Shown: in pieces, positions 39,368 to 48,316 of the stretch
Numbering within the stretch: the first letter of the stretch is position 1
How the letters are laid out: each line of letters begins with the position of its first letter
NCBI RefSeq assembly: GCF_007990265.1
Contig: NZ_BJWH01000014.1
Span: 1 to 64,000, forward strand
Length of the DNA stretch: 64,000 bases
Direction of reading: 5' to 3'
DNA from: Cellulomonas terrae
GTDB taxonomy: Bacteria; Actinomycetota; Actinomycetes; Actinomycetales; Cellulomonadaceae
Made by a program: the position numbers and the translations under genes
Notes under the pieces: generated by a model
Seen by the model: the letters and a program-made list of their open reading frames with translations, nothing else
Told to the model about the DNA's origin: nothing
The model's database searches: none

Positions 39368-40210
39368 GTGATCGACCGACCTCCCCGCGACCTCGACGAA
39401 GGCACGCCAGCGACGTCGTGGCCGAGCCGGGAGGCGCCCGACGGAGCCGCCACCGGACCCCGGATGCCGGACGTGACCGTGCCTGACGACGGAGCGACCG
39501 AGCACTCGACGACCCGTCGGCACGCCGCAGCCCGTCGGCCGAGCGGCGCCGGGTCCCTCCTGCGCGAGACGGCGATCATCCTCGTCAGCGCGATCGTCCT
39601 GTCGCTGCTGGTCAAGACGTTCCTCGTGCAGGCGTTCTTCATCCCGAGCCAGTCGATGCACGACACGCTCATCGAGCACGACCGGATCCTGGTCAGCAAG
39701 CTCACGCCGGGCCCGTTCGACCTGCGCCGCGGCGACATCGTCGTCTTCAAGGACCCCGGGGGGTGGCTGCCGTCCGACACCGCCCCCGACCCGGGACCGG
39801 TGCGGGGTGCGATCAACAACGCGCTGACGTTCATCGGGCTCTACCCGGCCGACGCCAACGAGCACCTGGTCAAGCGCCTGATCGGGCTGCCCGGCGACCA
39901 CGTCTCCGCCGAGGTCGGTGGGCCCGTGGTGGTCAACGGCGAGCCGCTCGACGAGCCCTACCTCGCGGCGGGCGTGCAGCCCAGCGACATCGCGTTCGAC
40001 GTCACGGTGCCGGAGAACAGCATCTGGGTCATGGGCGACAACCGGTCGCACTCGTCGGACTCCCGCTACAACCAGGGCAACCCCGGGGGAGGCTCGGTCC
40101 CCGTCGACAACGTCGTCGGCATGGCCTTCGTGACGGTGTGGCCCATCGAGCGCATGGGTCTCCTGCGCAACCCGACCAGCACGTTCGCGGACGTGCCCGA
40201 CCAGCCGTGA
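39368..40210 (+). CDS. lepB: Signal peptidase I
   Basis: A 280-residue type I signal peptidase that cleaves signal peptides outside the membrane. A disordered cytosolic N-terminus (about 65 residues) precedes one transmembrane helix ([19 protein letters not shown]). The catalytic serine is in [11 protein letters not shown] and the general-base lysine in [12 protein letters not shown]. The terminal box is [17 protein letters not shown] 39368 is chosen from the -10 spacing; in-frame GTGs at 39329 and 39362 remain possible and change only the disordered tail. rnhB overlaps its stop. Confidence 0.93.
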   Translation: MIDRPPRDLDEGTPATSWPSREAPDGAATGPRMPDVTVPDDGATEHSTTRRHAAARRPSGAGSLLRETAIILVSAIVLSLLVKTFLVQAFFIPSQSMHDTLIEHDRILVSKLTPGPFDLRRGDIVVFKDPGGWLPSDTAPDPGPVRGAINNALTFIGLYPADANEHLVKRLIGLPGDHVSAEVGGPVVVNGEPLDEPYLAAGVQPSDIAFDVTVPENSIWVMGDNRSHSSDSRYNQGNPGGGSVPVDNVVGMAFVTVWPIERMGLLRNPTSTFADVPDQP

Positions 40211-40980
40211 CCTTGCTCGACGCACCGAGGACGACCACCCCGCGGGTCGCGCCGCACCTGCGCCACGAGCGCCTGCTCCTGCGCGACGGGGCACGGCTCC
40301 TCGCGGGCATGGACGAGGTCGGTCGCGGCTCGCTGGCCGGCCCGGTGAGCGTCGGCGTCGTCGTCGTCGACGTGACGACGAGGTCCGCCCCGAAAGGCGT
40401 CGCGGACTCCAAGCTCCTCGCTCCCGCGGCGCGCACCCGGCTGCTGCCCGCGCTGGGCCGATGGGGGCTCGCCCGGGCGGTCGGTCACGCGAGCGCCGCG
40501 GAGATCGACGAGATCGGCATCATCGCGGCCCTGCGGCTCGCGGGGACGCGGGCGCTCGAGACCGTCGCGGCGAGCGTCGGACCGGTCGACGTCGTGCTCC
40601 TGGACGGGTCGCACGACTGGCTCAGCCGGCCGGCCCAGGCTGATCTCTTCACGCTCGACGAGGAGCCGACGCCGCCCGCGCCACGCGTGCACATGCGCGT
40701 GAAGGCCGACCGGACGTGCGCCTCCGTCGCGGCGGCGAGCGTGCTCGCCAAGTGCGAGCGGGACGCGATGATGGTCGCCCTGGCGGCCGACCACCCGGCG
40801 TACCGGTGGGACGAGAACAAGGGCTACGCGTCGGCCGAGCACATGGCGGCACTGCGCGAGCTCGGCCCGAGCGTCCTGCACCGGCGATCGTGGCGGCTGC
40901 CGGGGACGGGCGACGACGCGCCGCTCCCCGTCGACGAGGAGCTCCTCGACCAGCTCGTCGATCCCGACGAGGTGTTCTGA
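40207..40980 (+). CDS. rnhB: Ribonuclease HII
   Basis: A 257-residue RNase HII that removes ribonucleotides from DNA and RNA from hybrids. Active-site residues are in [17 protein letters not shown] (DEG motif), [10 protein letters not shown] (Asp) and a later [38 protein letters not shown] is the family C-terminal motif. The C-terminus extends about 35 residues beyond the core ([15 protein letters not shown]). GTG overlaps the lepB stop. Confidence 0.95.
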   Translation: MTLLDAPRTTTPRVAPHLRHERLLLRDGARLLAGMDEVGRGSLAGPVSVGVVVVDVTTRSAPKGVADSKLLAPAARTRLLPALGRWGLARAVGHASAAEIDEIGIIAALRLAGTRALETVAASVGPVDVVLLDGSHDWLSRPAQADLFTLDEEPTPPAPRVHMRVKADRTCASVAAASVLAKCERDAMMVALAADHPAYRWDENKGYASAEHMAALRELGPSVLHRRSWRLPGTGDDAPLPVDEELLDQLVDPDEVF

Positions 40981-41026
40981 GGGGCCGCTCTCGTGGCGTC
41001 GCGCGGTCCCGGCTGCGTGCATGGGG

Positions 41027-41032
41027 GATGAT
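41027..41032 (+). promoter_or_regulatory. -10-like element, leaderless DUF2469 gene
   Basis: GATGAT is exactly 6 nt before GTG 41039. Confidence 0.4.
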
Positions 41033-41038
41033 GTCCCG

Positions 41039-41362
41039 GTGAGCGCGGAGGACCTGGAGAACTACGAGACCGACATGGAGCTCGCGCTGTACCGCGAGTA
41101 CCGCGACGTCGTGGGGCTCTTCTCCTACGTCGTCGAGACCGAGCGGCGCTTCTACCTCGCCAACCAGGTGGACCTGCAGGTCCGCTCGGCGGCCGGTGAG
41201 GTCTACTTCGAGCTGACGCTCGCGGACGCGTGGGTGTGGGACGTCTACCGCTCCGCCCGGTTCGTGAAGTCGGTGCGCGTGGTCACCTTCAAGGACGTGA
41301 ACGTGGAGGAGCTGGCGAAGGCCGAGCTCGACCTCGGCGGCAGCGCGGGCTTCGCCCGCTGA
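41039..41362 (+). CDS. DUF2469 family protein
   Basis: A 107-residue actinobacterial protein of unknown function. It starts VSAEDLENYETDMELALYRE and contains VVGLFSYVVETERRFYLAN, VYFELTLADAWVWDVYR and VKSVRVVTFKDVNVEEL. The pattern and the place after rnhB are characteristic of DUF2469. GTG 41039 gives the family start; an in-frame ATG at 41021 would add six residues. Confidence 0.9.
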   Translation: MSAEDLENYETDMELALYREYRDVVGLFSYVVETERRFYLANQVDLQVRSAAGEVYFELTLADAWVWDVYRSARFVKSVRVVTFKDVNVEELAKAELDLGGSAGFAR

Positions 41363-41373
41363 CGTCCGTCGGG

Positions 41374-41398
41374 GGGTACCCGCGGAGCGCGGGTACCC
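41374..41398 (+). terminator. Terminator after DUF2469 gene
   Basis: GGGTACCCGCG and its perfect 11-bp complement enclose GAG, 12 bp past the stop codon. The remaining ~145 bp before yraN show no recognisable element. Confidence 0.65.
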
Positions 41399-41542
41399 GA
41401 GACTGTCCCGCGCGGTCCGGGATCGGCACGGCGGGCGTCGAGCCGCCCACAGCCCGGCGCGACGCCGTCGCCTCCACGGGGTCGAGCGCCGCAGGCCGAC
41501 CGACCGTCCCACGCTGGCAGCGTCCTGCGCGGAGGTGGTCCG

Positions 41543-41899
41543 GTGCGCGCGAAGGACGCAGTGGGGCGGTACGGGGAGGACGTGGCGGAAGCCCACGTCC
41601 GGGACCGTGGATGGGACGTGCTGGACCGGAACTGGCGGACCCGGGACGGTGAGCTGGACCTCGTGGCGCTCGACGGCCACGAGCTGGTCGTCGTCGAGGT
41701 CAAGACGCGGCGGTCGGCCGCGTACGGGCACCCCGCCGAGGCGGTGACCGCCCGCAAGCTCGCGCGCGTGCGCCGGCTCGCGGCGCAGTGGCTCGCCGCG
41801 CACGACGTGCACCCGAGGTCCGTGCGGATCGACGTGATCGCCGTGGTGCTGCCCGCGCGGGGTGCCGCGCAGGTCGACCACCTCGTCGGGGTGGTCTAG
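41543..41899 (+). CDS. YraN family (UPF0102) putative endonuclease
   Basis: A 118-residue protein of the UPF0102/YraN family, a restriction-endonuclease-like fold. GRYGEDVAEAHVRDRGWDVL is followed by the nuclease-type core DGELDLVALDGHELVVVEVKTR (D...ExK). Biochemical role is unproven. GTG start; GGAGGTGG lies just upstream. It abuts yifB and dprA, a frequent conserved trio. Confidence 0.92.
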   Translation: MRAKDAVGRYGEDVAEAHVRDRGWDVLDRNWRTRDGELDLVALDGHELVVVEVKTRRSAAYGHPAEAVTARKLARVRRLAAQWLAAHDVHPRSVRIDVIAVVLPARGAAQVDHLVGVV

Positions 41900-43423
41900 G
41901 TGGTCCTCGGTCGGACGCTCGGTGTCGCGCTCGTGGGGCTGACCGGGCACGTGGTCGAGGTCGAGGCGCACCTCGCACCCTCGTTGCCTGCGTTCACCCT
42001 CGTCGGCCTGCCCGACGCCTCGTTGGCCGAGTCGCGCGACCGGGTCCGGGCGGCCGTCACCTCGTCGGGCCTGGCGTGGCCCAACCGGCGCATCACCGTG
42101 AACCTCTCGCCCGCCACGCTGCCCAAGTCCGGCTCGGGCTTCGACCTCGCGATCGCCGTCGCCACGCTGGCGGGTGCGGAGGCCATCGACCCCGCTGCGC
42201 CGCGCGGGGTGGTCCACCTCGGGGAGCTCGGGCTCGACGGTCGGCTGCGGCCCGTGCGCGGCGTGCTGCCCGCCGTCGCAGCCGCCGTGGCCGCAGGCTG
42301 GTGCCGCGTGGTCGTCGCGGAGGCCAATGCGGCAGAGGCGCGGCTGGTGCCCGGTGCCCGGGTCGTCGGTGCGGCGAGCCTCGCACAGGTGGCGGCAGGC
42401 TATGGCGCGACTGTCGACGTCCCGGAGGTGGCGCCCGTGTCCCCGGAGGCGGTCCCGCGGCATCCGGGCCGATCGGCGCTGGACCTCGCGGACGTGGTCG
42501 GGCAGGACGACGCTCGGGCGTGCCTCGAGGTCGCCGCGGCGGGTGGGCACCACCTGCTCATGGTCGGTCCGCCGGGGACGGGCAAGACGATGCTCGCGGC
42601 CCGTCTGCCCGGGTTGCTGCCGGACCTGTCGGAGGCCGACGCGGTCGAGGTCACGGCGGTGCACTCGGTGGCGGGAGCGTTCGACCCCGGCGACGGGCTG
42701 CTGCGCCGGCCACCCTTCGAGGACCCGCACCACACGGCGACGCCGGCGAGCGTCGTCGGCGGGGGGTCGGGCGTCCCGCGCCCCGGGGCGGCCTCCCGCG
42801 CGCACCGCGGCGTCCTCTTCCTCGACGAGGCGCCGGAGTTCTCGACCGCGGTGCTGCAGACCTTGCGACAGCCGTTGGAGCACGGCGAGCTGGTGCTCCA
42901 CCGGGCCGCCGGGACGGCTCGCTACCCGGCGCGGTTCCAGCTCGTGCTCGCGGCCAACCCGTGCCCCTGCGGACTGGCCGTCGGGAAGGGGCTCGCGTGC
43001 ACGTGCCGCAGCGAGCAGCGCCGTCGGTACTTCGGGAAGCTGTCGGGCCCCTTGCTGGACCGGGTGGACCTGCAGGTCGAGCTCAGCCCGGCCCGGGCGG
43101 GAGCGGGCGCGGGGGAGTCCACGGCCGTCGTCGCGGGACGGGTGCTCGACGCGCGGGCTGCGCAGGCGCACCGGCTCGCGGGGACGCCGTGGCGTACGAA
43201 CGGCGACGTCCCGGGCAGCTGGCTGCGCGAGCGGCTGGGTCCCGACCGCGCGCTCGTCGCCGACCTGGACCGCGCGGTCGACCGCGGCACCCTGAGCCTG
43301 CGGGGCGTGGACCGGGTGCTGCGCGTGGCGTGGACGGTGGCCGACCTGGCGGGACGCAGCGCGCCCAGCCGCGCCGACGTGGGGCACGCGTTGCTGCTCC
43401 GGACGCGTGGGCACGGCGCATGA
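41900..43423 (+). CDS. YifB/ComM family Mg-chelatase-like ATPase
   Basis: A 507-residue AAA+ protein. An N-terminal Lon-protease-like domain (VEVEAHLAPSLPAFTLVGLP, INLSPA-type segment VNLSPATLPKSGSGFDLAIA) precedes the ATPase (Walker A MVGPPGTGKTMLAARL, Walker B GVLFLDEAPEFS) and a C-terminal Mg-chelatase-like part with a cysteine cluster CPCGLAVGKGLACTC. The ComM group acts as a branch-migration helicase in natural transformation; the dprA neighbour agrees. GTG starts directly after yraN. Confidence 0.93.
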   Translation: MVLGRTLGVALVGLTGHVVEVEAHLAPSLPAFTLVGLPDASLAESRDRVRAAVTSSGLAWPNRRITVNLSPATLPKSGSGFDLAIAVATLAGAEAIDPAAPRGVVHLGELGLDGRLRPVRGVLPAVAAAVAAGWCRVVVAEANAAEARLVPGARVVGAASLAQVAAGYGATVDVPEVAPVSPEAVPRHPGRSALDLADVVGQDDARACLEVAAAGGHHLLMVGPPGTGKTMLAARLPGLLPDLSEADAVEVTAVHSVAGAFDPGDGLLRRPPFEDPHHTATPASVVGGGSGVPRPGAASRAHRGVLFLDEAPEFSTAVLQTLRQPLEHGELVLHRAAGTARYPARFQLVLAANPCPCGLAVGKGLACTCRSEQRRRYFGKLSGPLLDRVDLQVELSPARAGAGAGESTAVVAGRVLDARAAQAHRLAGTPWRTNGDVPGSWLRERLGPDRALVADLDRAVDRGTLSLRGVDRVLRVAWTVADLAGRSAPSRADVGHALLLRTRGHGA

Positions 43424-44625
43424 GCCGTGACGTCGCGGAGGTGCATGCACGTGCGACGTGGAGTGCCCTGGTCGAGCCGGGCGACGCGGTCGCCGGCACG
43501 CTCGTGGGACTGCTCGGTGCCGTGGAGGCGCTCGACTGGGTGCGTGCAGCCGATCGGCACGGCGCGGACCTCGTCCGGCTCGAGGAGGTGCGCGGGCCCC
43601 TCACCGACGCCGACCGCAGACGGGTGCTGAAGGCGGTCGCGCGGTGGGCGGTCCGGTTGCCCGACTGCGACCCGGGCCGCGACCTCGAGGCCCTGGACCG
43701 GCTCCGGGGCACGCTCCTCGTGCCGGGAGATCCTCGATGGCCGACCGCGCTCGACGACCTCGGGACGGGGGCGCCGTTCTGCGTGTGGGTCCGCGGTGAG
43801 CCGGAACTCCGGGAGACGCTCACGCTGGCGGTGGCGGTCGTCGGGTCGCGTGCTGCCACGTCGTACGGGGAGCGTGTCGCGTTCGACCTCGCCGACGGAC
43901 TCGCTGCCGAAGGCCTGTGCGTCGTCTCCGGCGGTGCGTACGGCATCGATGCGGCGGCGCACCGCGGAGCCGTCACCCGGGGCGGCCGGACCCTCGTGGT
44001 CCTCGCGGGTGGTGTCGACCGCGCCTATCCGGCGGGAAACGCGCGGCTGCTCGACGCGGTCGTGGCCTCAGGCGGAGCGCTCCTGTCCGAGGTGCCTCCG
44101 GGAAGTCTGCCGACCAGGAGCCGGTTCCTGCAGCGCAACCGCCTCATCGCCGCAGCGGGCCGGGCGACGGTCGTCGTGGAGGCGGCGTGGCGCTCGGGTG
44201 CGATGAGCACCGCGCACCATGCGGCACGTCTCCTGCGTCCCGTGGGCGCCGTGCCCGGACCGGTGACGTCGATGGCGTCCGCGGGATGTCACCGGCTGCT
44301 CCGGGAGGGGGTCGCGGTGTGCGTCACGGATGCGGCCGAGGTGCGTGAGCTCGCGGGCGTCATCGGCTCCGGTGTCGCCGCCGTGGCCGAGGCGGCCAGC
44401 GCGGCGGACGAGCGTGCTGCGCGGCGGCGCGACGCGCTCGACCCGCTGTCCCAGCGTGTCCTCGACGCCCTCTCGCGTCGCGTGCCCACCGAGCTCGACC
44501 GGCTGGCGAGCCTCGCGGGCGTCACCGTCGCCGAAGCGCGGGGCGCCGTGGGTCTCCTGGAGCTCGAAGGATGGGCGGGTCGCCGAGGTGACGGCTGGGT
44601 CGCCGCGCGGCCCGACGAACCATGA
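43420..44625 (+). CDS. dprA: DNA-processing protein DprA
   Basis: A 401-residue RecA loader for incoming single-stranded DNA. The Rossmann-fold core has VAVVGSRAATSYGERVAFDL, VSGGAYGIDAAAHRGAV, VVLAGGVDRAYPAGN, FLQRNRLIAAAGRATVVVEA and SGAMSTAHHA. The C-terminal 70 residues form a winged helix (LDRLASLAGVTVAEARGAVG). The N-terminal 100 residues are a helical extension. ATG overlaps the yifB stop. Confidence 0.94.
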   Translation: MSRDVAEVHARATWSALVEPGDAVAGTLVGLLGAVEALDWVRAADRHGADLVRLEEVRGPLTDADRRRVLKAVARWAVRLPDCDPGRDLEALDRLRGTLLVPGDPRWPTALDDLGTGAPFCVWVRGEPELRETLTLAVAVVGSRAATSYGERVAFDLADGLAAEGLCVVSGGAYGIDAAAHRGAVTRGGRTLVVLAGGVDRAYPAGNARLLDAVVASGGALLSEVPPGSLPTRSRFLQRNRLIAAAGRATVVVEAAWRSGAMSTAHHAARLLRPVGAVPGPVTSMASAGCHRLLREGVAVCVTDAAEVRELAGVIGSGVAAVAEAASAADERAARRRDALDPLSQRVLDALSRRVPTELDRLASLAGVTVAEARGAVGLLELEGWAGRRGDGWVAARPDEP

Positions 44626-44708
44626 CGGCGGGCCGCTGTCCAGAAGGCGCGCCGGGAGGGGACGCGGGCGAGAGGGGGTGAGGAGTTCCCCGGGTGAAAA
44701 ACTCGCGC

Positions 44709-44744
44709 AATCGGGCCATTGTTCGTCGACGAATCGGACATTGT
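44709..44744 (+). promoter_or_regulatory. Direct repeats around a palindrome upstream of the sigma operon
   Basis: AATCGGGCCATTGT (44709-44722) and AATCGGACATTGT (44732-44744) repeat with the perfect palindrome TTCGTCGACGAA (44722-44733) between. They sit in a locally AT-richer 200-bp gap after dprA. It is a likely binding site controlling the small ORF and sigma factor downstream; the regulator is unknown. Confidence 0.45.
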
Positions 44745-44823
44745 GCCGGGATTCGCCCACGGTTAGGCCGGGCAGGTGAAAGTGCTGCTTGTTACCTGCT
44801 GTGTTTCAGGCCACCGTACTCAC

Positions 44824-45150
44824 ATGAACACCGACGAGAACGCGACGGGGACGCCTGATCGGGCGCTCCTCCAGCCCGCGTTCTCGGTTCACCCGGGCCA
44901 CGCGCGGGGATTGTCGAAGAACGCAGGTCGCGCATATCTGGGCGATGTCGACATTCTTTCCGGTGGCATCCCGCAGTCCGGCCAGAACACGGTGCACTCC
45001 GCAGCCACCCTCGCATTCACGGACGGCTCGGCCCAGCGCAGCGTCCAGGACCTGCTCGGTCGTGCCGGCCTCCCCGCCGGGCAGCGCGACACCCCCGTCT
45101 TTGCCGAGCGGCTCCGCCCGGCGTTCCAGCAAGCGCACCCACGAGCATGA
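44824..45150 (+). CDS. Small protein coupled to sigma factor gene
   Basis: A possible 108-residue soluble protein, Gln/Ala/Gly-rich, with no family I recognise ([40 protein letters not shown]). Codon third positions become GC-rich from about 44824 and strongly so after 44980, suggesting it is translated. No clear Shine-Dalgarno precedes ATG 44824; the frame stays open to GTG 44776, but that part has non-coding codon use. Its stop overlaps the sigma factor start (ATGA), the best evidence that it is real. Confidence 0.4.
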   Translation: MNTDENATGTPDRALLQPAFSVHPGHARGLSKNAGRAYLGDVDILSGGIPQSGQNTVHSAATLAFTDGSAQRSVQDLLGRAGLPAGQRDTPVFAERLRPAFQQAHPRA

Positions 45151-46109
45151 CGAAGACAATGGAGTCGACGATGACGACGCAGCTGGACACCGCCTTCCCG
45201 GTGCACACGCGACTGACCAGCACGGCGCCCGAGGGCGTCATCCCGCAGCCGCGCTCGGCCGACGTCGACCTGCTTGCGCCCGCCTCCGTCCCGATCACGC
45301 GCGGCGTGCCGGCCCCCCGGACGCCGGTGGCCCCGACACGTTCTGTCGAAGAGGTCGACGCTCTGTGGGAGGACTACAAGGCGGCGCCGTCGGCCCGTGC
45401 TCGTGAGGGCCTGATCCTGCACTACGCCCCGCTCGTGTCGGCGGTCGCCGGCCGTGTCGGGATGCGTCTGCCAAGCACCGTCGAGCAGGCCGACCTGGTC
45501 TCCTACGGCATGTTCGGACTCATCGACGCCATCGAGAAGTACCAGACGGACCGCTCGGTCAAGTTCGAGTCCTACGCCTCGTCCCGCATCCGCGGCGCCA
45601 TCATCGACGAGCTGCGCGCGATGGACTGGGTTCCGCGCTCGGTCCGCACGAAGGCCCGCTCCGTCGACCGCGCCTATGCCGAGCTCGAGGCGAAGCTGCA
45701 CCGCACGCCCACCGAGGACGAGGTCGCCCAGCACCTCGAGATGCCGGTCGAGGACCTGCGCACCATCTACTCCCAGCTCTCGACGGTCAACGTCGCGGCG
45801 CTCGACGAGCTGCTCGGCGGCGGCGACGACCGCCCCGGCGGCGTCTCGCTCGGCGACACCCTCGGCGACGACCGGATCCTCGACCCCGCCAGCTCGATCG
45901 AGGCGGCCGAGACGAAGTTCCTCCTGGCCCGCGCGATCGAGTGTCTCGGTGAGCGCGAGCGTATCGTGGTCGTCCTCTACTACTACGAGGGCATGACGCT
46001 CGCCGAGATCGGTCGCGTCCTCGGCGTCACCGAGTCGCGCATCTCCCAGATGCACACGGCGGCGATGGTCCGGCTCCGCACCCGCCTCGTCGAGGCCGAG
46101 CGCGCCTGA
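45147..46109 (+). CDS. FliA/WhiG-type RNA polymerase sigma factor
   Basis: A 320-residue sigma-70 group 3 factor. Region 2 (about 90-165) has [38 protein letters not shown] and [20 protein letters not shown]. Region 3 has [20 protein letters not shown] and [13 protein letters not shown]. Region 4 has [20 protein letters not shown] and [18 protein letters not shown]. Such sigmas transcribe flagellar (FliA) or sporulation (WhiG) genes; in a Cellulomonas-like organism motility is more likely. The N-terminal 65 residues are a poorly conserved extension; ATGs at 45147, 45159 and 45171 are all possible starts. Confidence 0.88.
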   Translation: MTKTMESTMTTQLDTAFPVHTRLTSTAPEGVIPQPRSADVDLLAPASVPITRGVPAPRTPVAPTRSVEEVDALWEDYKAAPSARAREGLILHYAPLVSAVAGRVGMRLPSTVEQADLVSYGMFGLIDAIEKYQTDRSVKFESYASSRIRGAIIDELRAMDWVPRSVRTKARSVDRAYAELEAKLHRTPTEDEVAQHLEMPVEDLRTIYSQLSTVNVAALDELLGGGDDRPGGVSLGDTLGDDRILDPASSIEAAETKFLLARAIECLGERERIVVVLYYYEGMTLAEIGRVLGVTESRISQMHTAAMVRLRTRLVEAERA

Positions 46110-46120
46110 CCGGTCTGCCG

Positions 46121-46268
46121 GCGTCGAGCGACGGCGGGACGGGCGCCGGTCCGGCGCCCACCGCGACCGATCCACCTCCCGCGTCGAGCGACGTCGGCAC
46201 GGCCGACGCTCGGCGCGACCGGTCTACCCCCCGGCCTCGAGCGGGAGCAGGACGGCCGGTCCGGCGCC
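46121..46268. repeat. Three degenerate copies of an M23 gene-end segment
   Basis: Units begin at 46121, 46181 and 46234, the first two sharing GCGTCGAGCGACG. The unit at 46234-46268 is the 3-prime coding end of the minus-strand M23 gene. The unit at 46121-46158 matches it at most positions (GCxTCGAGCG then GGACGG and GGTCCGGCGCC). This looks like past tandem duplication of a gene end. Confidence 0.6.
46141..46159. terminator. Hairpin between convergent sigma and M23 genes
   Basis: GGGCGCCGG-T-CCGGCGCCC is a near-perfect palindrome that can fold as a short stem. Its location between convergent stops suits a bidirectional terminator. No U tract. Confidence 0.45.
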
Positions 46269-46772
46269 GGGGAGCAGGCTGAGCGGGTCGACGTACTCGT
46301 CGTCCACCCGCACACCCCAGTGCAGGCACGCTCCCGGCGCGCAGTGGGATCCCTCGGCCACGACAGTGCCGAGGACGGCCCCCGCGGGGACGAGCTGGCC
46401 GACCTCGACGGCGGGAGCGAGCGGTTCGACGCTCGACCTGCGCCCCTCGCCGTCGGTCACCGTCACCACCGGTCGACCGCCCACGGTTCCCGCGAAGGTG
46501 ACCACGCCGGGGACGGGGGAGACGACCTCGGCGCCGAGGCTCGATCGCAGGTCGACGCCGCGGTGTCCCGCGGCCCAGCGCACGGGCGGTGGCTCGAAGT
46601 CGCGGACCACGTCGGCGGCCCCGGTGAGCGGCAGCCGGTAGGTGGCCGGTGGCGGGGAGCCCGGGGGGCCGGCCGTGCCCGCCGTGGCGGCGGCGACGGT
46701 CATGAGGCCGAGCAGGAGGACCGCGGTCCCGAGCGCGGTAGCGAGGCGAGCGGCGGGGAGTCGTCGGGTCAT
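46224..46772 (-). CDS. M23 (LytM-like) peptidase-domain protein, degenerate HxH
   Basis: A 182-residue secreted protein. Signal peptide residues 1-31 end in TVAAATA. The LytM-like domain (about 60-175) retains GHRGVDLRS (first zinc ligands H..D). The second motif reads CAPGACLHWGV, so the first histidine of the expected HxH is cysteine; another cysteine lies six residues earlier. Active M23 enzymes cut peptidoglycan cross-bridges, while degenerate ones often activate amidases. It probably works in the cell wall, catalytic or regulatory. It diverges from rpsB and converges on the sigma gene. Confidence 0.8.
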   Translation of the reverse strand: MTRRLPAARLATALGTAVLLLGLMTVAAATAGTAGPPGSPPPATYRLPLTGAADVVRDFEPPPVRWAAGHRGVDLRSSLGAEVVSPVPGVVTFAGTVGGRPVVTVTDGEGRRSSVEPLAPAVEVGQLVPAGAVLGTVVAEGSHCAPGACLHWGVRVDDEYVDPLSLLPGAGPAVLLPLEAGG

Positions 46773-46911
46773 GGCGTGATGGTTCGCGGCGACGGTGACC
46801 CGCGGGGTGGGCTTGGGCGAGTCTGTGGATGCCGATGCCGCCGGACGGGCTGTGGTCGGCTCGCGGTGCGCGTGAGCGAGGCCGCGGTCGGGAGCAGCCT
46901 CGCCGATCGGC

Positions 46912-46917
46912 TAGACT
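46912..46917 (+). promoter_or_regulatory. -10 element of rpsB
   Basis: TAGACT lies 265 bp before rpsB; no strong -35 is visible. The long 5-prime region (46918-47181) has no ORF with a plausible product. Confidence 0.5.
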
Positions 46918-46924
46918 TCGGGTG

Positions 46925-46944
46925 CGACCGGTCCGTACCGGTCG
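46925..46944 (+). promoter_or_regulatory. 5-prime hairpin of the rpsB leader
   Basis: CGACCGGT-ccgt-ACCGGTCG is a perfect 8-bp hairpin at the predicted 5-prime end of the rpsB mRNA. It may stabilise the transcript or belong to an S2 autoregulatory leader of about 258 nt. Confidence 0.45.
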
Positions 46945-47181
46945 ACTTCGCGTGTCATCCACCCGATCCCCGGACCATCGGCGTCACCGCCGACCAGGGC
47001 CAGGACGGGGTCGATCTCCGCAGCGGTCCGAGCGTCTGTCCACGTGACAGGTGCCGGAGCGGACGACGACATGACACCAGGGGCGCCGGCCTGCTGGTCG
47101 GAGCCGACAACCGAGATGCGGGCCCCGAGACGGGTCCGCCTTGACGCGTGCACCGTGCGGTGCGCGCCGGAAGGACGTGCC

Positions 47182-48207
47182 ATGGCCGTCGTGACCATGC
47201 GCCAGCTGCTCGAGAGCGGTGTCCACTTCGGGCACCAGACCCGCCGCTGGAACCCCAAGATGAAGCGCTTCATCTTCACCGAGCGCAACGGCATCTACAT
47301 CGTCGACCTGCAGCAGTCGCTGTCGTACATCGACAACGCCTACGACTTCGTGAGCCAGACCGTCGCGCACGGCGGCACCATCCTCTTCGTCGGCACCAAG
47401 AAGCAGGCGCAGGAGCCGGTCGCGGACCAGGCCGCCCGCGTCGGCATGCCCTACGTCAACCAGCGCTGGCTCGGTGGCATGCTCACCAACTTCAGCACGG
47501 TGCACAAGCGTCTCCAGCGCCTCAAGGAGCTCGAGCAGATCGACTTCGACGACGTGGCGGGCTCGAACCTCACGAAGAAGGAGCTGCTCGTCCTGCGTCG
47601 CGAGAAGGACAAGCTGGCCAAGACGCTCGGTGGCATCCGTGACATGGCCAAGGTCCCCTCGGCCGTGTGGATCGTCGACACGAACAAGGAGCACCTCGCC
47701 GTCAACGAGGCGCGCAAGCTCGGCATCCCGGTCGTCGCGATCCTGGACACCAACTGCGACCCCGACGTCGTCGACTACCCGATCCCGGGCAACGACGACG
47801 CGATCCGCGCGGTCCAGCTGCTGACCCGCGTCATCGCGGACGCCGCCGCCGACGGTCTCCTCAAGCGCCACTCGGGTCGCACCGCGGCCGCCGAGGGCGC
47901 CCCGGCCGACGCCGAGCCGCTGGCCGAGTGGGAGCGCGAGCTGCTCGCCGGCGCCGAGGCCGACCTGGCCGGCACCGCGGTCGCCGCTGACGCGACCGCC
48001 GAGGTCGCCGAGGCGAAGACCGAGGTCGCCGAGGAGGTCGCAGCCGAGGAGGCCGCCACCGAGACGGTCGCCGAGGAGGTCGTCGCCGAGGCTGTTGCCG
48101 AGGAGGTCGTCGCCGAGGCTGTCGCCGAGGAGGCCGCCACCGAGGAGGCCGCGACCGAGGTTGCCGCCGACGAGGCCGCCACCGAGGGCGACGCCGACTC
48201 CAAGTGA
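47182..48207 (+). CDS. rpsB: 30S ribosomal protein S2
   Basis: A 341-residue S2. The conserved part (residues 1-255) has [60 protein letters not shown] and [20 protein letters not shown]. Residues about 256-341 are an acidic Ala/Glu/Val tail built partly of repeats. Long acidic S2 tails are seen in other actinobacteria. ATG 47182 with GGAAGGA seven bases upstream. tsf follows after a hairpin. Confidence 0.97.
   Translation: MAVVTMRQLLESGVHFGHQTRRWNPKMKRFIFTERNGIYIVDLQQSLSYIDNAYDFVSQTVAHGGTILFVGTKKQAQEPVADQAARVGMPYVNQRWLGGMLTNFSTVHKRLQRLKELEQIDFDDVAGSNLTKKELLVLRREKDKLAKTLGGIRDMAKVPSAVWIVDTNKEHLAVNEARKLGIPVVAILDTNCDPDVVDYPIPGNDDAIRAVQLLTRVIADAAADGLLKRHSGRTAAAEGAPADAEPLAEWERELLAGAEADLAGTAVAADATAEVAEAKTEVAEEVAAEEAATETVAEEVVAEAVAEEVVAEAVAEEAATEEAATEVAADEAATEGDADSK
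48070..48123 (+). repeat. 27-bp tandem repeat in the S2 tail
   Basis: Two copies differing at the last base encode AEEVVAEAV twice; further degenerate AEEAATEE units follow. In frame, so it lengthens the acidic tail without disrupting S2. Confidence 0.85.
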
Positions 48208-48214
48208 TCCTGCC

Positions 48215-48249
48215 GGTGCCGGCGCCCCCTGCACGGGGCCGCCGGCACC
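48215..48249 (+). terminator. Hairpin between rpsB and tsf
   Basis: GGTGCCGGC pairs with GCCGGCACC, and inner GCCCC with GGGGC. A strong stem without U tract, likely an attenuator or RNA-processing/stability element that lets rpsB and tsf be expressed unequally. Confidence 0.6.
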
Positions 48250-48316
48250 GCGGCACGTCACCGGACCGTTGAGGTCCCGCATCAACGTCACGACACACGA
48301 GGAACGGACACGACTG

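Noticed and set aside
44790-44808. Possible BldD site TTAC-n5-GTGT before the sigma gene
   Set aside because: The second half-site fails the GTnA consensus and there is no partner copy.
48070-48200. CRISPR-like short repeats
   Set aside because: The repeats are in frame inside rpsB, have no spacers and encode an acidic tail.
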